Below, piece by piece: positions 1-4,958 of a stretch of 9,467 bases of DNA. Location of the stretch: assembly GCA_023621895.1 (NCBI GenBank), contig JAMOAF010000283.1:1-9467 (forward strand), written 5' to 3'. How positions within the stretch are numbered: position 1 is the stretch's first letter; every line of letters starts with the position of its first letter. The translations under genes and the position numbers were made by a program. Origin of the DNA: Planctomycetota bacterium (GTDB lineage Bacteria; Planctomycetota; Planctomycetia; Pirellulales; Thermoguttaceae). The notes under the pieces are model-generated. The model did not search any database. It saw only the letters and a program-made list of their open reading frames with translations, and had not been told where the DNA came from.

Positions 1-199
1 GAGCCTTGCGCAACCCTGGGTCACGAGCCTCGCAAAACGCGGCCAGCCCCAACGGGGCGGTCCTAAAGCTGATCGAGTCTCCGGTAGGGTGGTCCAGAGC
101 GGACCATCGCCCACCGAGCCCGGAATTGCCGATCCGGCTGGCCATCCCCGGCAACGTCAGAATCGCCCCAGCCCCAGCGCCGGCCCACCAGCGCCGCAT
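1..199 (-). CDS. Partial hypothetical ORF downstream of tilS, possible exported protein
   Basis: On the minus strand an ATG at 199-197 opens a 66-codon frame that has no stop before the window edge, so only the N-terminal part is visible. It begins MRRWWAGAGAGAILTLPG, meaning two arginines followed by a hydrophobic Ala/Gly/Leu stretch, which resembles a signal peptide or membrane anchor. After that the sequence is ordinary, with no motif I recognise. It starts 38 bp after the tilS stop on the same strand, so it could be the next gene of a tilS transcript. A TTG at 214-212 is an alternative in-frame start, and no strong Shine-Dalgarno is visible before either start. Third positions are mostly G or C, but several T-ending and AGG codons weaken the case. 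It may be a chance open frame. Confidence 0.3.
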   Translation of the reverse strand, partial: MRRWWAGAGAGAILTLPGMASRIGNSGLGGRWSALDHPTGDSISFRTAPLGLAAFCEARDPGLRKA

Positions 200-237
200 T
201 CGATCGCCGGCCAATCGCCGCGTCGCGGTGGGCCGAC

Positions 238-1260
238 TTACGGGCCGGGGGCGGGCCGCTCCAGCTTCAGGCCGTCTTCGACGACCTCGGCCAGCACGCC
301 GCCCGGCAGCGTGCGTTTCTCCCCCCGCTCACCGGTAATGGCTTCCCCGCCGAACAGCATCCGCACCAGGAGGTCCCACTCGCCGAGCCCCATTGCCTGC
401 TGCGGCCATCCTTGCCGGCGCCAGACGGCCTTGATCAGTTCCCGCACGACGTATTCCGGCTCTCCCGCCAGGCGCTCGCGGAGGAGGATCACGCCGCGGC
501 CCTCGACAACCGCGCGCGGCTTGAGCTGCCCCACCCTGCGTGCGGCCACCTCCTGGATTTCTCCGGCCAGCCGGGCAAGCCGCAGCAGGGCGTCGCCAAC
601 GGCCGGATTGTAGTGCTCGGCAAGGTGGGGCAAGAGGTCGTGACGCAGACGATTCCTCGTAAATCGCCGATCCAGGTTCGATCGGTCCTGCCGATAGGGC
701 TGGCCAATCCGATCCAGGTATTCGAGCAACTCGGAGCGGCGCGCGCCCAGCAGTGGCCGGACGAGCGTCACCGCTTCGCTCAAGCGCCGCGCGGCGGGCA
801 TTCCGGCCAGCCCGGCAATCCCCGTGCCGCGGAGAATTCGATGCAGGACGGTTTCGATCTGATCGTCGGCCGTGTGCCCACAAGCGACGTATCGTGCGCC
901 AAGCCGCTCGGCCGTCGTGCGGAGGAATCGATATCTTGCCTCCCTGGCGGCCGCTTCGAGTCCCCTGCCCGCCTCGGTGAGACTAGCCGGCTCAAGCCGC
1001 CCAGAGCAGCACTCCAGCCCGAGCCGGCCGCTCAACTCGGCGACAAAACGCTCGTCGGCGTCCGCATCCTCCCTGAGGCGGTGATTCAGGTGGCCAACCA
1101 CCAGCCGCCCATCCCCAGCGGGCTTCACGGCAACCAGCGCACGCAGCATCGCCACGCTGTCCGCGCCGCCGGAAACTGCCACCAGCACCGTCAAATCCGC
1201 CCACTGGCGAGGCGGCCAGGCTGCGGCCAGCATGATCGGCACCTTGTGGGGGGTGTGCAT
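238..1260 (-). CDS. tilS: tRNA(Ile)-lysidine synthetase TilS
   Basis: This cytoplasmic PP-loop ATPase uses ATP and lysine to convert C34 of the CAU anticodon of tRNA-Ile2 to lysidine, so that the tRNA reads AUA and is charged with isoleucine. The 340-residue product has the adenylation P-loop SGGADS at residues 30-35, HLNHRLR at 57-63, the family segment GHTADDQIETVLHRILRGTG at 128-147, and the tRNA-binding-side motif RNRLRHDLLP at 202-211. The remaining 130 or so residues form a helical region. The protein is shorter than the roughly 430-470 residues of E. coli or Bacillus TilS and resembles the compact type. The start shown is the first ATG, whose upstream region lacks a clear ribosome site. 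An ATG at 1233-1231 (residue 10) has AAGGTG six bases upstream and would place the P-loop near residue 21, as in E. coli, so it may be the true start. The gene is divergent from rny across a 1.1-kb gap. Confidence 0.96.
   Translation of the reverse strand: MHTPHKVPIMLAAAWPPRQWADLTVLVAVSGGADSVAMLRALVAVKPAGDGRLVVGHLNHRLREDADADERFVAELSGRLGLECCSGRLEPASLTEAGRGLEAAAREARYRFLRTTAERLGARYVACGHTADDQIETVLHRILRGTGIAGLAGMPAARRLSEAVTLVRPLLGARRSELLEYLDRIGQPYRQDRSNLDRRFTRNRLRHDLLPHLAEHYNPAVGDALLRLARLAGEIQEVAARRVGQLKPRAVVEGRGVILLRERLAGEPEYVVRELIKAVWRRQGWPQQAMGLGEWDLLVRMLFGGEAITGERGEKRTLPGGVLAEVVEDGLKLERPAPGP
1240..1245 (-). promoter_or_regulatory. Candidate Shine-Dalgarno for an internal tilS start
   Basis: Read on the minus strand, AAGGTG lies here, six bases before the ATG at 1233-1231. 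The longer annotated start at 1260 has no comparable motif before it. This favours a 331-residue TilS. Confidence 0.4.
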
Positions 1261-1300
1261 AACTCGGCTTCAGTTCTACTTTTTCGGCCCCGCTCATGGA

Positions 1301-1421
1301 TCAAGAATCAAGGTTCAATGGCCAAGGTTCAAAGCGGGGGGCCTCCAATCAGAGGCCCCGCGTTACCCACTCTTGGCCATTGAACCTTGAACCTTGGCCA
1401 TTGAACCTCAAACCTTGCCTT
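1301..1421. repeat. Palindromic element built from 7-bp repeats
   Basis: Two arms of 7-bp units face each other. The left arm (1301-1335) reads TCAAGAA, TCAAGGT, TCAATGG, CCAAGGT, TCAAAGC. The right arm (1373-1421) reads TTGGCCA, TTGAACC, TTGAACC, TTGGCCA, TTGAACC, TCAAACC, TTGCCTT, largely the reverse complement of the left units. Because of the 7-bp period the arms pair in more than one register: 1308-1326 with 1372-1390 (19 bp, perfect) or 1311-1332 with 1387-1408 (22 bp, perfect). Between the arms is a perfect 8-bp hairpin, 1338-1345 with 1352-1359, closing a 6-base loop. The 19-bp register and the hairpin share almost the same centre (1349 and 1348.5), so one long cruciform or RNA hairpin is possible. 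It lies about 40 bp upstream of the tilS start. No transposase or clear target duplication is visible. The pattern resembles short tandemly repeated heptamers or a REP/MITE-like intergenic element. Confidence 0.85.
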
Positions 1422-1650
1422 CTTTTCCGTATCTCCGGCTTTTTTGGGGGCAGGAGCGTTGGCAACTCATTTTCCGCTACTCGCCGCGCCGCAGCGCTGG
1501 GGCGCTCCCGAGGCAGAAATCCGCTCGCGCCACCGGACTGATCGTACCAATCGCCCTAACTCAAAGGTCGGAGCGGATTTATCCCGACAAGGCCTGGATT
1601 GCGATGGTTGCAAAACGCCAAAACTCTGATAGGATTACGATGGAAGTATT

Positions 1651-1749
1651 ATGACAAAGGACTGAACGTGGTTCCAGGCGTTGATCCTGTGCGGCTCTCT
1701 GGGGGCCGGCGGTCTCTTCGCTTGGTGGCTGGTTTCGGTCCGGTCATGA
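1651..1749 (+). other. Small membrane-type reading frame with an in-frame TGA at codon 5
   Basis: ATG at 1651 follows GGAAG (1642-1646) with a 4-base spacer. The frame reads MTKD, then TGA at 1663-1665, then TWFQALILCGSLGAGG and LFAWWLVSVRS, and stops at 1747-1749. The part after the TGA is an uninterrupted 20-residue hydrophobic stretch bounded by tryptophans and ending in an arginine, typical of a single-pass membrane peptide. If the TGA were TGG this would be a 32-residue single-span protein. It could be a small gene broken by a point mutation, a sequencing error, a rare recoding event, or chance. A competing frame starts at GTG 1668 (after AAAGGA, 6-base spacer) and ends at 1763, but its product is not membrane-like. 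A weak promoter-like pair, TTGCAA (1608-1613) and TAGGAT (1630-1635), lies just upstream. I do not recognise a family. Confidence 0.2.
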
Positions 1750-1771
1750 ACTCAAATGATTAAGAGAGTGC

Positions 1772-1815
1772 CTTCGGTGGCCCCGACCAGGGCCGATGAG
1801 GGGACGGTTCCGAAG
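1772..1815. other. Nested hairpin, possible structured RNA segment
   Basis: An outer 6-bp stem CTTCGG (1772-1777) / CCGAAG (1810-1815) encloses a 5-bp stem GGCCC (1779-1783) / GGGCC (1790-1794) with a 6-base loop. The inner stem sits one base inside the left outer strand, leaving 15 unpaired bases on the right side. It has no T-run and so does not look like a simple intrinsic terminator. It lies between the small interrupted frame and rny, and could belong to a leader RNA. In GC-rich DNA such a structure could also be chance. Confidence 0.25.
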
Positions 1816-1894
1816 TAGATTACCAGTTGATTTGTAGTTGCCAGTTAACGACCTGTCTTCACCCCCGACCCAGCTGCCGCAAACGGGCTCGTTG

Positions 1895-2218
1895 ATGGAC
1901 CTGTTCTTGCTGTGCCTCCGCGTGATTTTGCGCGTGTTCGGACCCGCCGACGCGATAGCGGCGTGTCTTGAACCAGCCCCCGTGCGGAGTTGCGATTGCC
2001 TGGCGGGCCGGCGTGCCGCTTCGCATCCCTGCGGGGAAGAGCGGGGCGAGTGGCTGACGATCGGTCATGTTTTGGAAAGCTCAGGCGCCCCCCCCGGTCG
2101 CCATGAGGCGGTCCCGCCGTGTTTCGGTCCCGCTCTGGAACGATTGTTCCGGTCAGGGAATTTCCTGGACAGGCTCCTCCTCCCTTCCATCGGCAACAAG
2201 CCTTGTCGCTGGGGATAG
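1895..2218 (+). CDS. Doubtful hypothetical ORF upstream of rny
   Basis: This 107-codon frame begins MDLFLLCLRVILRVF, an amphipathic to hydrophobic start, and then becomes rich in Cys, Arg, Gly and Pro with no motif I recognise. A TTG at 1838 would extend it by 19 residues. There is no purine-rich ribosome site before the ATG. Third-position G/C is roughly 70 percent by eye, lower than in rny or ymdB. Open frames also exist over part of this region in the rny frame and on the minus strand, so openness alone means little. I consider it more likely non-coding or degenerate than a real gene. Confidence 0.15.
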   Translation: MDLFLLCLRVILRVFGPADAIAACLEPAPVRSCDCLAGRRAASHPCGEERGEWLTIGHVLESSGAPPGRHEAVPPCFGPALERLFRSGNFLDRLLLPSIGNKPCRWG

Positions 2219-2371
2219 GCCCGCCTCGGACGCGAGCCTGCCGCTCGATTGCCGTTCTCTCTCGCCACTGCTGGCCCCGCCGGCATTCTTCGAGCCAATC
2301 GCACGGCTGAAGGCGCGGACGGTAGTCCTCGCCGCCCTCCGCTTGCGAACGAAGGCTCTCGAAGCATATGC

Positions 2372-2376
2372 GAGGG
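2372..2376 (+). promoter_or_regulatory. Shine-Dalgarno that sets the rny start
   Basis: GAGGG lies eight bases before GTG 2385. It selects this GTG over the much longer open frame running back to 2067, and gives a product of the normal RNase Y length. Confidence 0.65.
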
Positions 2377-2384
2377 AACCGATC

Positions 2385-3944
2385 GTGAACTCAGGATATA
2401 TCATCTTGGCCGTCGTGCTGTGCCTCGTGGCCTCCGGCATGACGCTGGGGCTGACCAAGCTGCTCGACCATCTCCGCCGGCGGGACGCCGAAAGCGAGGC
2501 CCGCCGGATCATCGCCCAGGCCAGGCAGGAATTGGAGAATCGACGCCGGGAATTTGAGCTGGAGCTCAAGGAGATCGAAATCCAGCGCAAGGCGGAGGGC
2601 GAACGCGAACTGGCTCGCCTGCGCGAAGAACTCCACGAGCGCCAGCGCGGTCTCGACAAACGCCAGGATGCCCTCGAACAGCAATCCGACCACCTCCGCA
2701 AGCAGGAGAGAATCGTCGAGGGAACGCAACGCAAGCTCACCGAAAAAATCCAGGACACCGAAAAACGCAACGAGGAACTATCCAAACTCCTCGATCTGCA
2801 CCGCCAGACCCTCCACGAATTGAGCGGGCTGAGCCGCGAGGAAGCGACAAACCGGCTGCTGGCAATCCTCGAGCAGCAGTTGAAGCAGGAGGCCGGCGCC
2901 GTCATCCTCCGCCACGAGAAGCAGCTCGCCGAGACCTGCGAGGAGCGCTCCCGCGAGGTGATGCTCACTAGCCTCCAGCGCTACGCCGCGGCGCACACCG
3001 CCGAGACCACCACGAGCACCGTCGACATCCCCAACGACGAAATGAAGGGGCGGATCATCGGCCGCGAAGGGCGGAACATCCGCGCGTTCGAAAAAGCCAC
3101 CGGCGTCGACGTGATCATCGACGACACGCCGGGCGTGGTCATCGTCAGCGCGTTCGACATGATCCGCCGCGAGGTCGCGCGGCTCGCGCTCAACCGCCTG
3201 ATCGCCGATGGCCGCATCCACCCGTCGCGAATCGAAGAGATCGTCAGCGACACCCAGAAGGAGCTCGAGCGGCACATCCAGAAGGTCGGCCAGGAAGCCG
3301 CCCAGGAAGCCGAAGTCCACAACCTCCACGAGCGGATCATCCACCTGCTGGGCCGCCTCCACTTCCGCACCAGCTACAGCCAGAACGTGCTGCGCCATAG
3401 CGTCGAGGTCGCTTTTCTGGCCGGTATGATGGCCGAGGAAATCGGGCTCGACGGCAAACTCGCCCGCCGCTGCGGCCTGCTGCACGACATCGGCAAGGCC
3501 GCCGACCACGAGGTCGAGGGGGGGCATCCCAAGATCGGCGCCGACCTGCTCCGGCGCTACGGCGAAAAGGACGCCGTACTCCACGCCGCGGCCGGCCACC
3601 ACGACGACCTCCGGCTCGACAATCCCTACACGGTTCTCGTCGCCGCCGCCGACGCCTGTAGCGCCTCGCGGCCCGGCGCCCGGCGGGAAACGCTCGAACG
3701 GTACATCAAGCGGATGGAGGAACTCGAAAACATCGCCACCGAATTTCCGGGCGTCGACCAGGCCTTCGCGATCCAGGCCGGCCGCGAACTGCGAGTCATC
3801 GTCAGCGCCAAGGAAACCTCCGACGAGTCGGCCGCCAAAGTCTGCCGCGACATCGTCAAAGCCTTCGAAGAACGGCTCACCTACCCCGGCGAAATCAAGG
3901 TCACCGTCCTCCGCGAAACCCGCTACACTGAAATCGCCCGCTGA
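2385..3944 (+). CDS. rny: Ribonuclease Y
   Basis: RNase Y is a membrane-anchored endoribonuclease that starts decay of mRNAs and riboswitch transcripts. From GTG 2385 the protein has 519 residues, almost the same as the 520 of Bacillus subtilis. Domains in order: one N-terminal membrane helix (about 5-23, YIILAVVLCLVASGMTLGL), a long charged coiled coil (about 28-195), a KH RNA-binding domain (about 211-275, with GRIIGREGRN at 222-231), then the catalytic HD domain (about 333-430). The HD domain includes HSVEVAFLAG from H338, the metal-binding HD pair in GLLHDIGKA at H367-D368, and VAAADACSASRPGAR at 419-433. The C-terminus (PGEIKVTVLRET near 501-512) matches the family end. Every hallmark is intact. 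The gene lies 25 bp before ymdB on the same strand, so the two are probably co-transcribed. The longer open frame back to 2067 is rejected because its extra residues are not RNase Y-like. Confidence 0.97.
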   Translation: MNSGYIILAVVLCLVASGMTLGLTKLLDHLRRRDAESEARRIIAQARQELENRRREFELELKEIEIQRKAEGERELARLREELHERQRGLDKRQDALEQQSDHLRKQERIVEGTQRKLTEKIQDTEKRNEELSKLLDLHRQTLHELSGLSREEATNRLLAILEQQLKQEAGAVILRHEKQLAETCEERSREVMLTSLQRYAAAHTAETTTSTVDIPNDEMKGRIIGREGRNIRAFEKATGVDVIIDDTPGVVIVSAFDMIRREVARLALNRLIADGRIHPSRIEEIVSDTQKELERHIQKVGQEAAQEAEVHNLHERIIHLLGRLHFRTSYSQNVLRHSVEVAFLAGMMAEEIGLDGKLARRCGLLHDIGKAADHEVEGGHPKIGADLLRRYGEKDAVLHAAAGHHDDLRLDNPYTVLVAAADACSASRPGARRETLERYIKRMEELENIATEFPGVDQAFAIQAGRELRVIVSAKETSDESAAKVCRDIVKAFEERLTYPGEIKVTVLRETRYTEIAR

Positions 3945-3969
3945 CACCCCGCAAACAAGGCCGCCCCTC

Positions 3970-4821
3970 GTGCGAATTCTCCTCATCGGCGACACGGTCG
4001 GAAAACCCGGACGCCAAATCGTCATCCGCGCCCTTGCCGGGCTGCGAATCCGCGAGAGCATCGACTTCGTCGTCGTCAACGCCGAAAACGTCGCCGGCGG
4101 CTCCGGCATCACCCCGGCCATCTACCACGAATTGATCTCCGCCGGCGTCGACTGCATCACGATGGGCGACCACATCTACCGCCGGCCCGAGGTCTTCTCG
4201 ATCCTCCAGACCGAAGCCCGAATCGTCAAACCGGCCAACTACCCGCCGCCCGCCCCCGGCGCGGAGTTGGCCGTCCACGCCGCGGCCGACGGCACCCGCG
4301 TCGGCGTCTTCAGCCTCCTCGGGCGGGTCTTCATGCACCCAGTCGACTGCCCCTTCCGAGCGGCCGACCGCGTGCTCAGACTCTTCCCGCGCGACATCCG
4401 CGTGATCCTGCTCGACTTCCACGCCGAGGCAACCAGCGACATGCAGGTCATGGGCCGCCACCTCGACGGCCGCGTCTCGGCGGTCCTCGGGACCCATACG
4501 CACGTGCCCACCGCCGACGAGCAGATTCTCCCCGGCGGCACGGCCTTCCAGTGCGACGTGGGCATGACCGGCCCCTGCGATAGCATCCTCGGCCGGCGCA
4601 TCGACCGGGTTCTCGAGACCACGCTCACCTTCCGGCCCACCCATTTCGAGGTCGCCACCGGCGACGTCCGGATTCACGGCACGCTTGTCGACGTCGACCC
4701 CGCCACCGGCCGCGCCACGGCCATCCGCCGGCTCGTCGTCCAGCAACCGGAGGCCGACCAATTGGCCTTGCTCGCCAGGCGGCAAGAAGAAGATTGCCCG
4801 TCGCAGCGCGGCAAATTATAG
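3970..4821 (+). CDS. ymdB: YmdB-family calcineurin-like metallophosphoesterase
   Basis: This family (TIGR00282) contains B. subtilis YmdB, a phosphodiesterase active on 2',3'-cyclic nucleotides that influences biofilm and motility programmes. The 283-residue product starts at GTG 3970, after AAGG nine bases upstream, and begins MRILLIGDTVGKPGR, as the family does. Metal-site residues visible by alignment to the Bacillus protein are D8, E39-N40 (VVNAEN), H68, H151 (DFHAEATSD), and H176 and H178 (GTHTHVPTAD). The structural motif VGMTGP is at 197-202. The Bacillus metal ligand Asn67 (GNH) is Asp here (TMGDHIY), a conservative but notable change. The last 20 or so residues are variable and charged. 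With rny immediately upstream, this reproduces the rny-ymdB neighbourhood known in Firmicutes and points to a shared role in RNA turnover or signalling. Third codon positions are very rich in C. Confidence 0.94.
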   Translation: MRILLIGDTVGKPGRQIVIRALAGLRIRESIDFVVVNAENVAGGSGITPAIYHELISAGVDCITMGDHIYRRPEVFSILQTEARIVKPANYPPPAPGAELAVHAAADGTRVGVFSLLGRVFMHPVDCPFRAADRVLRLFPRDIRVILLDFHAEATSDMQVMGRHLDGRVSAVLGTHTHVPTADEQILPGGTAFQCDVGMTGPCDSILGRRIDRVLETTLTFRPTHFEVATGDVRIHGTLVDVDPATGRATAIRRLVVQQPEADQLALLARRQEEDCPSQRGKL

Positions 4822-4822
4822 T

Positions 4823-4838
4823 GGAGACACGTGTCCCC
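4823..4838. other. Near-perfect dyad just after ymdB
   Basis: GGAGACACGTGTCCCC contains the perfect 10-bp palindrome GACACGTGTC (4826-4835), extended by two G:C pairs beyond one mismatch. It begins two bases after the ymdB stop and is followed by GTTTCTCC. It could be a protein-binding operator for the downstream peptidase gene, or a weak 3' hairpin of the rny-ymdB message. As a terminator it is poor, because the stem is short and lacks a T-run. Confidence 0.3.
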
Positions 4839-4958
4839 GTTTCTCCAGATTCGGCCATACTCCGCCTGCTCTTGAAGATCACCGCCGGCGGTCGATCCGC
4901 CCGGTTCGACGCAATTCTCAGCGCCGGCCAGCCGAACACCGTGAAAGGCTTTGCACAG

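Larger units (their letters stand above)
1422..2384. other. Long gap before rny without a convincing gene
   Basis: Roughly 960 bases between the palindromic repeat and the rny start hold no frame with a recognisable product. Visible here are the inverted repeat AAATCCGCTC (1517-1526) / GAGCGGATTT (1571-1580), the small interrupted frame at 1651-1749, the nested hairpin at 1772-1815, the doubtful frame at 1895-2218, and small dyads such as GGAAC/GTTCC (2138-2151). The first part, to about 1840, is less G/C-biased and contains several stop codons in every frame. The rny frame stays open back to 2067, but its translation upstream of 2385 is compositionally unlike RNase Y (many Ser, Pro and Arg) and lies outside the family's normal length. 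The region probably contains the rny leader and promoter. I could not fix either one. Confidence 0.6.

Noticed and set aside
1338..1359. GC-rich 8-bp hairpin as a rho-independent terminator
   Set aside because: No T-run follows on either strand, it lies upstream of tilS rather than after a gene, and it is centred in the larger inverted repeat, so it is better read as part of that element.
412..1383. 323-codon plus-strand frame across tilS
   Set aside because: It is antisense to TilS, whose P-loop and family motifs are all intact, and it runs through the palindromic repeat.
1301..1421. CRISPR-like array
   Set aside because: The units are 7 bp, directly abutting and inverted between arms, with no 25-40 bp spacers and no cas gene nearby.
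1394..1654. 86-codon plus-strand frame starting inside the palindromic repeat
   Set aside because: Its first codons are repeat DNA, it has no ribosome site or motif, and overlapping frames of similar length exist there.
2067..2384. N-terminal extension of rny by 106 codons
   Set aside because: The extra residues are Ser/Pro/Arg-rich and would put a long segment ahead of the membrane anchor. GTG 2385 has a good ribosome site and yields the standard family length.
2778..4121. 447-codon minus-strand frame opposite rny and ymdB
   Set aside because: It lies antisense to two clearly conserved proteins and its Val/Gly/Asp-rich translation mirrors the C-rich sense codons.
3901..4785. 294-codon minus-strand frame opposite ymdB
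   Set aside because: It is antisense to a conserved enzyme with intact metal ligands, and its translation is Gly/Asp/Val-rich without a recognisable domain.
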